Below, piece after piece: positions 1-6,570 of a stretch of DNA of 14,447 nt. Both the position numbers and the translations under genes were made by a program. The stretch is from Candidatus Faecivivens stercorigallinarum (GTDB lineage: Bacteria; Bacillota; Clostridia; Oscillospirales; Ruminococcaceae): NCBI GenBank assembly GCA_018715465.1, contig DVLN01000037.1:1-14447 (forward strand), in the 5' to 3' direction. Within the stretch, counting starts at the first letter, position 1. The number at the start of each line of letters is the position of its first letter. The notes beneath the pieces were generated by a model. The model did no database searches. It saw only the letters and a program-made list of their open reading frames with translations, and was not told the origin of the DNA.

Positions 1-194
1 AAAAACTGCCGGAGAAAAAACGCATAAATGCAAAAAAGCAAAGATAAATTCTGTCAAAAAAGACGAAACTCCCGCTATTTTCTGTCTGACTTTTCTGCCT
101 ACAGGATATACAATCTGTAAAAGAAAAATGAAAATCCAGACGAGTTTTTCACATTTTTTTCTCCTTGCAAAAAGCGGCTAAATATAGTATAGTG
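1..194. other. AT-rich non-coding left edge
   Basis: No convincing gene is visible. The stretch is strongly AT-rich and lies downstream of the leftward SLOG gene. On the minus strand a tiny reading frame of 17 codons (152 to 99, GTG start) follows an AAGGAG-like sequence, but it has no recognisable content. A promoter-like pair lies at its right end on the plus strand and is listed separately. No strong terminator hairpin for the leftward gene was found. Confidence 0.5.
165..193 (+). promoter_or_regulatory. Possible sigma-A promoter facing the 3' end of the SLOG gene
   Basis: TTGCAA (165-170) and TATAGT (188-193) are separated by exactly 17 bases, a good match to the sigma-A consensus. It reads rightward into the 3' end of the leftward gene that ends at 195, with no plus-strand gene behind it until alr. 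A transcript from here would be antisense to the SLOG gene. The region is AT-rich, so a chance match is quite possible. Confidence 0.35.
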
Positions 195-713
195 TTAAAA
201 GCGATATGCACCCGGTGCAAACAGCCGAACTTTCAGTCCCTGACTGCGGGCATAACGCACCGTATATGCCGTTCCCCCGCGCGGAGCGCCGTTGTATACC
301 CCGATTAGCAGGGAACAGAGGTCCACCATATAACGATCCCGCACCAGATATCCGCCAGAAACGGCAGACGGAATCAGCACAATCTGCTGATCTGCCTTGT
401 CAAGCAAGCGCTGATAACGCACCTGCCATTCTTCCGGCCAATTGTCCGTCTGACCGGGAAACGGGCGGACACAGACCAGCCGGATCCACGGAAACTGTTC
501 CCGTATAGATACGACCAGTTCTCCTGCCAGGATATCGCTTCCCATCGCCATCCCGCAGTAAAACCATTTATAACCGGCTTCGATAGCCTCCTGGATCGCG
601 TTTTGCAGCGCAAGTCGGAGGTCATCCAACCGGCAGTTGTGCAGCATCCACGGCCTGTGTCCGGTAAAACAGACAGAACGTGCCCGGTCAGCCTGATCAA
701 ACCCAGTGGTCAT
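195..713 (-). CDS. SLOG-superfamily (DUF1273/YspA-like) protein
   Basis: The 172-residue cytosolic protein has the Rossmann-like SLOG fold signature. It carries FTGHRP at residues 16-21, GMAMGSDILAGE at 54-65, an NWPEEW segment near 91, an RDRYMVD segment near 125 and NGAPRGGTAYTV near 141. Proteins of this family are thought to bind nucleotide-derived ligands, but the function of this branch is not established. ATG at 713 is preferred over GTG at 722 because the AGGAAGGAAG ribosome binding site abuts the GTG and lies at normal distance from the ATG. No signal peptide or membrane segment is visible. The gene is transcribed alone, diverging from alr. The family call is firm; any specific role would be a guess. 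Confidence 0.85.
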   Translation of the reverse strand: MTTGFDQADRARSVCFTGHRPWMLHNCRLDDLRLALQNAIQEAIEAGYKWFYCGMAMGSDILAGELVVSIREQFPWIRLVCVRPFPGQTDNWPEEWQVRYQRLLDKADQQIVLIPSAVSGGYLVRDRYMVDLCSLLIGVYNGAPRGGTAYTVRYARSQGLKVRLFAPGAYRF

Positions 714-769
714 TTGCTTCACTTCCTTCCTGTCAGATGGCAGCAGGCATACTGCCCTGCCTGTACATT

Positions 770-778
770 ATTATACCA
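770..778 (-). promoter_or_regulatory. Extended -10 promoter of the SLOG gene
   Basis: Read leftward, the sequence is TGGTATAAT, a perfect TATAAT preceded by the TGn extension. No good -35 box is found 16-18 bases upstream, which suits extended -10 promoters. It lies about 57 bases before the ATG at 713. Confidence 0.55.
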
Positions 779-826
779 TTGAACTAAAATTTCGGGTAGT
801 ATTTTTATCATAAAGAAAACTTTTTT

Positions 827-857
827 ACAGCCTTTTTCCCTGTCAGGGCTGGGCTGT
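827..857 (+). other. Hairpin in the alr 5' leader
   Basis: ACAGCC (827-832) pairs with GGCTGT (852-857), and inside it CCCT (838-841) pairs with AGGG (845-848) around a 3-base loop. It ends 10 bases before the alr ribosome binding site at 868-874. No T-tract follows, so it is not an obvious terminator. It may influence alr translation or mRNA stability. No convincing promoter for alr could be fixed in 723-826. Confidence 0.35.
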
Positions 858-884
858 ATTTCCATACAGAAAGGTCTGGTATTG

Positions 885-2087
885 ATGGAGTTTTTAAAAA
901 GGACCTGGGCGGAGATCAACCTTGACGCCCTCAGACACAATATCGAAGCCATCCGCTCGGCCATCCCGCCGAAGACCGGTATTATTGCTGTCGTCAAGGC
1001 GGACGCCTATGGACATGGTGACGGATATATCGCCAGTGAACTGGAACAGCTGGGCATCCGCTTTTTTGCAGTCTCCAATCTGGAAGAAGCTCTTTCTCTC
1101 CGCCGGAAGGGCATAAAAGGGAATATCCTGATTCTCGGGCCAACCCCCTACCGTCGGGCAGCCGACCTGGCCGGATACGGCATCACCCAGACAGTCTACT
1201 CCAGCCAGTATGCCGGTGATCTCAGCCGGGCGGCTGTCGCCGCCGGGGTAACGGTTCACTGCCACATCAAACTGGATACCGGCATGGGCCGAATCGGGTT
1301 TGTCGTCCGGGAGGATCAGGATCCCACCGAAGAGATCCGAAAGGTAACCAGTCTGCCGGGACTTCAGTTTGACGGAATCTTCAGCCATTTTTCGTCGGCA
1401 GATGACATCACCCCAGAAGGGGAGGCCTATACCGTTTTGCAGCAGCAGCGTTTTGACCGGACAGTCGCTTCGCTGGAAGCAGCCGGCATCCATTTTACCT
1501 GCCGTCATCTGCAAAACTCGGCTGGTATTGAAAACGAACGGGACTGCCTGTACGACTACGTCCGGGCAGGTATCATCCTCTACGGCATGCCGGTCGATAC
1601 CAAAAAGGGCTGCGCACTGGATCTGCACCCGCTGCTGTCCATCCGTTCGGTCGTCACGATGGTCAAGACGCTGCATGCCGGCAACGCCGTCAGCTATGGC
1701 CGCCATTATACGACTGACCAGGACCGAATTATTGCGACGGTACCAATCGGATACGCAGACGGATACCTGCGCTGCATGAGCTGCAAGGCAAGTGTCCTCA
1801 TCCGCGGCAAACGGGCACGGGTGATCGGCAACGTCTGCATGGATCAGATTATGGTGGACGTCACCGACATCCCCGGCGTATCAGAAGAAGATATCGTGAC
1901 TATTGTCGGAACGGATGGCGACGACTGCATCACCTTTGACGAACTGGCAGGCTATGCCGATACCATCAGCTATGAGCTGTTCTGCCTGATCGGGAAACGG
2001 GTTCCCCGGGTATACTACCGCGACGGAAAAGAGGTTGGCGCGGTCAACTATCTGATCGACGAACCGCTCACCAACCTGCCGGAATAA
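885..2087 (+). CDS. alr: Alanine racemase (PLP-dependent)
   Basis: The 400-residue cytosolic enzyme interconverts L- and D-alanine and supplies D-Ala for peptidoglycan. It is a fold-type III PLP enzyme, with an N-terminal TIM barrel and a C-terminal beta domain. The PLP lysine lies in VVKADAYGHG (Lys38), the substrate-contact region in LDTGMGRIGF near residue 133, the second catalytic base is the Tyr of AVSYGRHYT, and PIGYADGY and CMDQIMVDV are also conserved. Length is typical for a soluble Alr; it lacks the membrane domain of VanT-type serine racemases. ATG at 885 is chosen, but an in-frame TTG directly before it (882) lies 7 bases after the AGAAAGG site and cannot be excluded. The next gene has its own promoter, so alr is probably monocistronic. 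Confidence 0.95.
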   Translation: MEFLKRTWAEINLDALRHNIEAIRSAIPPKTGIIAVVKADAYGHGDGYIASELEQLGIRFFAVSNLEEALSLRRKGIKGNILILGPTPYRRAADLAGYGITQTVYSSQYAGDLSRAAVAAGVTVHCHIKLDTGMGRIGFVVREDQDPTEEIRKVTSLPGLQFDGIFSHFSSADDITPEGEAYTVLQQQRFDRTVASLEAAGIHFTCRHLQNSAGIENERDCLYDYVRAGIILYGMPVDTKKGCALDLHPLLSIRSVVTMVKTLHAGNAVSYGRHYTTDQDRIIATVPIGYADGYLRCMSCKASVLIRGKRARVIGNVCMDQIMVDVTDIPGVSEEDIVTIVGTDGDDCITFDELAGYADTISYELFCLIGKRVPRVYYRDGKEVGAVNYLIDEPLTNLPE

Positions 2088-2094
2088 GACCAGC

Positions 2095-2123
2095 TTGACA
2101 GAAAATTTTAGCAATGCTATAAT
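2095..2123 (+). promoter_or_regulatory. Sigma-A promoter of the nitroreductase gene
   Basis: A perfect TTGACA (2095-2100) and a perfect TATAAT (2118-2123) are separated by 17 bases. The promoter begins 8 bases after the alr stop codon and lies about 52 bases before the nitroreductase ATG. It should be a strong, probably constitutive promoter. Confidence 0.85.
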
Positions 2124-2175
2124 TTATTTGTCAATCTTTAACAACCTTGATTTCGGAACAGGAAGGATGTTTTCT

Positions 2176-2700
2176 ATGACAAATATTGTACTGGATTCCC
2201 TTAAAACCCGCCGCAGCTGCCGCAGTTATCAGCCCGACCAGATCAAACCGGAAGAACTCAGCGCCGTACTGGAAGCCGGAACCTGGGCACCTACCGCAAT
2301 GGGAACACAGGAACCATTTATCGTCGTCGTTCAGAATCCTGATAAGATTGCACAGATCGAACGGCTCAACGCATCGGTTATGGGCAACCCGGACGGCCAT
2401 CCCTTTTATGGGGCACCAACCCTGCTGATCGTGTTTGCCGACGCATCCCGCGGGGGCGTCTTTGTCGAAGACGGGAGCCTGGTCATGGGCAACCTGCTCA
2501 ATGCCGCACACGCAGTCGGACTGGGAAGCTGCTGGATTCACCGGGCGCGTGAAGTTTTTGGGACCGAAGAAGGCAAGGCGATGATGAAGGAATGGGGCGT
2601 TCCTGAAACCTATGCCGGTATCGGCAACTGCATCCTCGGATACCCTGTACAGGAAGCACCTGCCAAACCCAGAAAAGATGGCTATGTAATTTTTGACTGA
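2176..2700 (+). CDS. Nitroreductase family protein
   Basis: The 174-residue protein belongs to the small FMN-dependent nitroreductase family, which transfers electrons from NAD(P)H to nitro groups, quinones or other acceptors. Family marks are the N-terminal RRSCRSYQPDQI (residues 12-23) that contacts the flavin phosphate, the AGTWAPT segment near 34-40, and GLGSCWIHRAREVFG near 115-129. These proteins usually act as homodimers in the cytoplasm. ATG at 2176 is chosen because the AGGAAGG site (2160-2166) lies 9 bases upstream; the in-frame ATG at 2167 directly abuts that site. The physiological substrate cannot be read from sequence. The gene has its own promoter and terminator, so it is transcribed as a single-gene unit. 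Confidence 0.9.
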   Translation: MTNIVLDSLKTRRSCRSYQPDQIKPEELSAVLEAGTWAPTAMGTQEPFIVVVQNPDKIAQIERLNASVMGNPDGHPFYGAPTLLIVFADASRGGVFVEDGSLVMGNLLNAAHAVGLGSCWIHRAREVFGTEEGKAMMKEWGVPETYAGIGNCILGYPVQEAPAKPRKDGYVIFD

Positions 2701-2715
2701 TAAATGTTGGTACAG

Positions 2716-2747
2716 GCTGTGGCGGAATCTTCTGCCACAGCTTTTTT
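2716..2747 (+). terminator. Intrinsic terminator after the nitroreductase gene
   Basis: GCTGTGGC (2716-2723) pairs with GCCACAGC (2734-2741). The stem can extend by three more pairs, including one G-U, around a 4-base loop, and is followed directly by six T (2742-2747). This is a canonical Rho-independent terminator. Confidence 0.92.
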
Positions 2748-2775
2748 GTCTCTGTTACACGATATCCTACACCGA

Positions 2776-2804
2776 TTGAAAGCAATATTTTTGTATGGTA
2801 TAAT
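2776..2804 (+). promoter_or_regulatory. Sigma-A promoter of the vanR-vanS-like operon
   Basis: TTGAAA (2776-2781) and a perfect TATAAT (2799-2804) are separated by 17 bases. The likely transcription start is near 2811, about 39 bases before the regulator ATG. This also argues against the upstream ATG at 2811 as a start codon. Confidence 0.8.
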
Positions 2805-2849
2805 TAGACTATGTACAGCTTCGATCGCTGCCGGAAGGGAGGATTGCAG

Positions 2850-3554
2850 ATGGATGAAAAAATCCTGGTTGTCGACGACGAAAAGGAAATTGCAGGGCTG
2901 GTGGAGGTCTATCTGAAAAATGAAGGCTATACGGTTTTGACATGTTATAACGGGACCGACGCGCTCGCATACATTGAACAACAGCAGCCTTCCCTTGCGG
3001 TATTGGATGTCATGCTGCCGGATATGGATGGATTTACCCTCTGTCGGAAGATACGGGAAAAATACCTATTCCCGATCGTGATGCTAACCGCAAGGGTCGA
3101 AGATATGGACAAGATCACCGGTCTGACGATCGGTGCAGACGATTATATCACCAAGCCGTTCAACCCACTGGAACTGGTGGCACGCATCAAAACCCAACTG
3201 CGGCGGTACCTGCGGTATGACCACGCAGGCCAGCCAGCTAAAATGGCAGCGGAAGATGACTCAATTCAGATTCGCGGCCTGTCCATCTCGCGCAGTCAGC
3301 ACAAATGCACCCTCAACGGCAAGGAACTGACGGTAACACCAACAGAATTCAATATCTTATGGTATCTGTGCAGCCATCAAGGAAAAGCCATATCATCTGA
3401 AGAACTGTTTGAAGCGGTATGGGGAGAAAAGTACCTGGACAGCAACAATACCGTCATGGCGCACATCGCACGGCTACGGGAAAAGATGCAGGAGCCTGCC
3501 CGCCGTCCAAAATACATCAAAACCATCTGGGGGGTCGGATACACCATTGAATAA
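2850..3554 (+). CDS. vanR: VanR-like OmpR/PhoB-family response regulator
   Basis: The 234-residue protein has a receiver domain (about 1-120) with the acidic pair Asp9/Asp10, phospho-acceptor Asp53 in VLDVMLPD, Thr80 in MLTAR and Lys102 in TKPF. A winged-helix DNA-binding domain (about 135-234) ends in the typical YIKTIWGVGYTIE. The stretches KITGLTIGADDYITKPF and QLRRY closely recall VanR of vancomycin-resistance operons. It should bind DNA when phosphorylated by the kinase encoded next, with which its end overlaps. ATG at 2850 has AAGGGAGG (2835-2842) 7 bases upstream. Likely targets are its own operon and the carboxypeptidase gene, but no binding site could be identified. VanR-like is secure as a resemblance; sensing of glycopeptides is not shown. 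Confidence 0.88.
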   Translation: MDEKILVVDDEKEIAGLVEVYLKNEGYTVLTCYNGTDALAYIEQQQPSLAVLDVMLPDMDGFTLCRKIREKYLFPIVMLTARVEDMDKITGLTIGADDYITKPFNPLELVARIKTQLRRYLRYDHAGQPAKMAAEDDSIQIRGLSISRSQHKCTLNGKELTVTPTEFNILWYLCSHQGKAISSEELFEAVWGEKYLDSNNTVMAHIARLREKMQEPARRPKYIKTIWGVGYTIE

Positions 3555-4662
3555 CAACAAAATCCCATCCTCGCGGCGCAGTCAGCTCAGCCGCCAGATT
3601 CTGCTGCAGTACCTGCTGGCAATTTTTGGAGCCGGTATTCTGTTTGGTCTGCTGGTTTTACTGCTGTGGCAGGTGGCGCAAAGTTTTGTCTGGCAGCCAT
3701 GGGACCCGGTTTACCAGCTGCTCAGCTGGATAAAAGACAACATTGTTCTGACATTTGCCTGTGTTTTGGCAGCGATATGGCTTTTCATCACCTATCTGTT
3801 TATCAACCGCCCGCTCCGCTATCTCGACCAGCTGATCGAGGCATCCAAACAGCTCATTGTCCCAAATGAACAGGAAATTCTTCTTCCAAAGGCCATGAAA
3901 CCAGTCCAGGATGAGATGAATCTGATTCGGGAACAGGCTCTGCGCAATGCCTTTGCAGCACGGGAGGCTGAACAGCGGAAAAATGATCTGATTGTATATC
4001 TAGCGCATGACCTCAAAACCCCACTGACCAGTGTCATCGGTTATCTGAATCTGCTGCAGGATGAACCGCAGATTTCACCGGAACTCCGGGCACGATATAC
4101 CGGCATTGCGCTGGACAAGGCTTTGCGGCTGGAAGATCTGATCAACGACTTTTTTGACATTACCCGCTTTAATCTAACAACCCTCACTCTTGAACCGGAA
4201 CGAATCAATTTCAGCCGGATGCTGGAACAGATTACCTTTGAATTCAACCCGGTTCTGGCTGAAAAGGGACTGGAATGGGAAACAGTCATCCAGCCGGACA
4301 TTTCCATCCTCTGCGACCCAGACAAGATCGAACGGGTCCTGGACAACCTCATCCGAAATGCAATCAACTACAGCTATCCCGACAGCAAAATCTTCCTGTC
4401 AATGTATAGCCTGGGAGAACAGGTTGAAATTGACCTGAAAAATAAAGGCAAAACAATTCCGCCTGAAAAGCTAAACCGGATTTTTGAACAGTTTTACCGA
4501 ATTGATTCTTCCCGTTCCTCCAGGACCGGAGGAGCCGGACTTGGGCTGGCGATTGCGAAAGAAATTGTAACCCTGCATAGCGGAACCATCCGAGCAACAA
4601 GTGAACACGAAAGCATTTGCTTTGAGGTGGTTCTTCCGAAAAATTGTCAGAAAATCGTATGA
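3547..4662 (+). CDS. vanS: VanS-like sensor histidine kinase
   Basis: The 371-residue membrane kinase has TM1 at about 18-41, a short outer loop of about 25 residues, TM2 at about 66-86, a linker, a dimerisation domain and an ATPase domain. The phospho-acceptor is His154 in YLAHDLKTPLTS. The N box is DNLIRNA (266-272), an F-box-like EQFYR lies near 314 and the glycine-rich GGAGLGL at 328-334. EQRKNDLIVYLAHDLKTP and the C-terminal TGGAGLGLAIAKEI closely recall VanS. The start is taken as TTG at 3547, overlapping the regulator stop by 8 bases with a GGGGGG site 12 bases upstream; no in-frame ATG fits. The tiny sensor loop means sensing may occur in or near the membrane. Its ligand is unknown. 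Confidence 0.88.
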   Translation: MNNNKIPSSRRSQLSRQILLQYLLAIFGAGILFGLLVLLLWQVAQSFVWQPWDPVYQLLSWIKDNIVLTFACVLAAIWLFITYLFINRPLRYLDQLIEASKQLIVPNEQEILLPKAMKPVQDEMNLIREQALRNAFAAREAEQRKNDLIVYLAHDLKTPLTSVIGYLNLLQDEPQISPELRARYTGIALDKALRLEDLINDFFDITRFNLTTLTLEPERINFSRMLEQITFEFNPVLAEKGLEWETVIQPDISILCDPDKIERVLDNLIRNAINYSYPDSKIFLSMYSLGEQVEIDLKNKGKTIPPEKLNRIFEQFYRIDSSRSSRTGGAGLGLAIAKEIVTLHSGTIRATSEHESICFEVVLPKNCQKIV

Positions 4663-4713
4663 ATTCCTATAGAAGAACGTCAGTTTTCCGCTGCAAAACC
4701 CGAAAATATTCTT

Positions 4714-4752
4714 CGCCCTGTTCTGGTACAATCAAGGTAACCAAACAGGGCG
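4714..4752 (+). promoter_or_regulatory. Inverted repeat over an extended -10 box before vanY
   Basis: CGCCCTGTT (4714-4722) and AACAGGGCG (4744-4752) form a perfect 9-base inverted repeat; TGGT (4724-4727) and ACCA (4740-4743) extend it. Between the arms lies TGGTACAAT (4724-4732), an extended -10 box. A weak T-rich tail (ATTTCTTTC) follows. It could be a partial terminator between kinase and carboxypeptidase, or an operator covering a separate vanY promoter; the sequence alone does not decide. Confidence 0.5.
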
Positions 4753-4783
4753 ATTTCTTTCGCCCGGAAAGCGTGAGAAAAAT

Positions 4784-5569
4784 ATGTATCCTCGACAGCA
4801 GCCTTTTTATACCGGCCATAACGATGCAGACCTCCCGCCGGAACGGACGCACAGACGCAAGAAAAGACGAAAAACCGCCAGAATTGTCATAACCGCGATA
4901 CTGCTCTGTCTGGCAGTAACAGCCGGATGGCAACTGCGAAAATTGCCAGACCGGGAAATTATATCAGACATCCTTTCCTCCATCTCGGGCGAAACCATGT
5001 CGCAACTAAACAGTACGGAAACAGAAGAAAACGGCTGGCAGCTCATTCTGGTCAACCGGGAACACCCTCTGCCAGACAATTATCAAGTTGAGCTGACCGA
5101 GCTGTCCAACGGTGAAAAGGTCGCTGCCAGTATCTATCCCGCTCTTCAGCAGATGTTTGACGATATGCGGGCAGAAGGAATTTATCCGGTTGTGGTCTCC
5201 GGTTACCGGACAGATGAAGAACAGCAACAGATTCTGAATGACAAAACAGCAAGCTATCGCGCAGAAGGCTATTCAGATGCCGACGCTGCCGCACTGGCCG
5301 AAGATTGGGTCGCTATCCCCGGCACCAGTGAACATCAAACCGGTCTGGCAGTCGACATCAACGCCGATGGTATCAACTCAGCCGGATATGAGGTATACGA
5401 CTGGCTGTCCAATCATGCCCATGAATATGGGTTTATCAAACGGTACCCCGAAGACAAAATCGAACTGACCGGTATCTCCAACGAACCTTGGCACTATCGT
5501 TACGTTGGCAGATCAGCCGCCGAAGAAATCTACAAAAAAGGCCTCTGCCTGGAGGAATACCTTGGGTAA
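4784..5569 (+). CDS. vanY: Membrane-anchored D,D-carboxypeptidase, VanY/M15B family
   Basis: The 261-residue protein has a basic cytoplasmic N-terminus (RRKKRRK at 24-30), one membrane anchor (about 33-49), a linker and an extracytoplasmic zinc peptidase domain (about 85-261). Family motifs are complete: SGYRT (139-143), SEHQTGLAVD (182-191) giving zinc ligands His184 and Asp191, and EPWHYRYVG (234-242) giving catalytic Glu234 and zinc ligand His237. VanY-type enzymes cleave the terminal D-Ala from peptidoglycan pentapeptides. It follows the VanR/S-like pair after a 121-base gap that holds the inverted repeat. The ribosome binding site is weak (GTGAG/GGAAAG type). A housekeeping cell-wall role is as likely as glycopeptide tolerance. 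Confidence 0.92.
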   Translation: MYPRQQPFYTGHNDADLPPERTHRRKKRRKTARIVITAILLCLAVTAGWQLRKLPDREIISDILSSISGETMSQLNSTETEENGWQLILVNREHPLPDNYQVELTELSNGEKVAASIYPALQQMFDDMRAEGIYPVVVSGYRTDEEQQQILNDKTASYRAEGYSDADAAALAEDWVAIPGTSEHQTGLAVDINADGINSAGYEVYDWLSNHAHEYGFIKRYPEDKIELTGISNEPWHYRYVGRSAAEEIYKKGLCLEEYLG

Positions 5570-5597
5570 CCCTTCCCGGCGGAGGCCGGTATTTTTT
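5534..5597. terminator. Bidirectional terminator between convergent genes
   Basis: GGCCTCTGCC (5540-5549) pairs with GGCGGAGGCC (5578-5587), with one G-U or mismatch depending on strand. AAAAAA (5534-5539) on the left serves as a T-tract for leftward transcription and directly abuts the stem; TTTTTT (5592-5597) serves rightward. The left arm lies inside the last codons of vanY. An alternative AATACC/GGTATT stem (5556-5561 with 5588-5593) abuts the rightward T-tract. Confidence 0.78.
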
Positions 5598-5603
5598 ATT
5601 GAA

Positions 5604-6350
5604 TTATTTGACCGCCCGGGTTGCGACAAAACTCGGAATATTGTGCTCATGCAGATTGCCGACCCCGTTGGTATCCTCATACAGATGGGTCAGCCGGAAA
5701 CCGGCCTGTAACTGACAACCAATCTGCTCCTCCATTGTATGGGAGAACTGGACGCCTTCATTGCGTGCCATCGCCTCCTGGTAAAGAACAGGGTCTTTCA
5801 GGGGATTGTACGGCAGCCGGTGCGCAATCTTCGACTCCGTCTCATCGACGATAAAGTTTATCCCGTTGTCCAGCCCGCAAAGCAGGATTCCGCCCTTTTT
5901 CAGTACCCGCCAGCACTCCTGAAAAACCGGCAGTACCTCCTCAATGTAGCAATTGGAGACCGGATGAAAGATGATATCAAAGCTCTCATCCGCAAACGGC
6001 AGCCGTTTGGTCATATCACCACAGATGATTTCAACCGGATAGCCTTCCCGCTCAGCCACCATCCGTTCGCTTTCACATTGGACCTCCGAATAATCCAATA
6101 CGGTGCACACCGCGCCAAGTGCCGCAAAGACCGGTATCTGCTGGCCGCCGCCGCTGGCCAGCCCCAGCAGCTTTTTCCCGCGAAGTTCACCAAACCATTC
6201 ATGCGGGACGATTTTCGTCGGCGTCAGATACACACCCCACCGACCGTTCAGTGCATTCTGATATACCTCATGAGAAATCGGTTTTCCCCATTCCCAGCCA
6301 TCCCGGCACCAGCCGTCAATCACCCGAGAATTGATCTGCTGATAATCCAT
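5604..6350 (-). CDS. Class I SAM-dependent methyltransferase
   Basis: The 248-residue soluble protein has the Rossmann methyltransferase fold. Motif I is the glycine-rich LLGLASGGGQQ (61-71), the acidic residue that binds the SAM ribose is Asp86 in VLDYS, GDMTKRLPFADESFD (111-125) covers motifs II-III, and a VLKKGG segment follows near 149-154. The product resembles Methyltransf_11/UbiE-like enzymes. The methyl acceptor cannot be inferred; the neighbours (vanY, cysteine desulfurase) are on the other strand and give no hint. ATG at 6350 has a GGGGGTC site about 9 bases upstream. It is a single-gene unit with its own promoter and the shared terminator at 5534-5597. Confidence 0.9.
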   Translation of the reverse strand: MDYQQINSRVIDGWCRDGWEWGKPISHEVYQNALNGRWGVYLTPTKIVPHEWFGELRGKKLLGLASGGGQQIPVFAALGAVCTVLDYSEVQCESERMVAEREGYPVEIICGDMTKRLPFADESFDIIFHPVSNCYIEEVLPVFQECWRVLKKGGILLCGLDNGINFIVDETESKIAHRLPYNPLKDPVLYQEAMARNEGVQFSHTMEEQIGCQLQAGFRLTHLYEDTNGVGNLHEHNIPSFVATRAVK

Positions 6351-6383
6351 CTGTTTTGACCCCCATTTGTTTGATCTGGTTTT

Positions 6384-6412
6384 ATTATATCAGACAAAAC
6401 AAGGTCGGGCAA
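6384..6412 (-). promoter_or_regulatory. Sigma-A promoter of the methyltransferase gene
   Basis: Read leftward, TTGCCC (6412-6407) and a perfect TATAAT (6389-6384) are separated by 17 bases. The ATG lies about 34 bases downstream of the -10 box. Confidence 0.65.
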
Positions 6413-6481
6413 TATCATTGCCGAAAATGTGAGCCGCAGTAAGCAAAATGCGAAAAAAGCGTAAATTTGACCGCTACCCTA

Positions 6482-6510
6482 TGGAAAAGCAGGACAAATT
6501 GTTGTATAAT
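6482..6510 (+). promoter_or_regulatory. Promoter of the desulfurase-thiI unit
   Basis: A perfect TATAAT lies at 6505-6510, with a modest -35 match TGGAAA (6482-6487) 17 bases upstream. The expected leader is about 53 bases. A TTGACC at 6467-6472 is too far from the -10 box to belong to it. Confidence 0.6.
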
Positions 6511-6570
6511 GATGTCATATTGAGGTTTTATGTTCCCGACTGAAACTAACAATCAAAGGAGTTCTTCTTT

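Noticed and set aside
99..152. Minus-strand 17-codon frame with AAGGAG-like site upstream
   Set aside because: Very short, hydrophobic by AT composition, no following gene visible in the window; kept only as a remark.
206..508. Plus-strand 100-codon open frame opposite the SLOG gene
   Set aside because: It lies wholly antisense to a gene with clear family motifs, has no recognised domain, and its composition is that of a shadow frame.
885..2087. VanT-type membrane serine racemase
   Set aside because: The protein is a 400-residue soluble alanine racemase without the N-terminal membrane domain.
5739..6359. 206-codon plus-strand frame opposite the methyltransferase
   Set aside because: The minus-strand methyltransferase has complete SAM-binding motifs and its own promoter and ribosome binding site; the plus frame shows no family resemblance.
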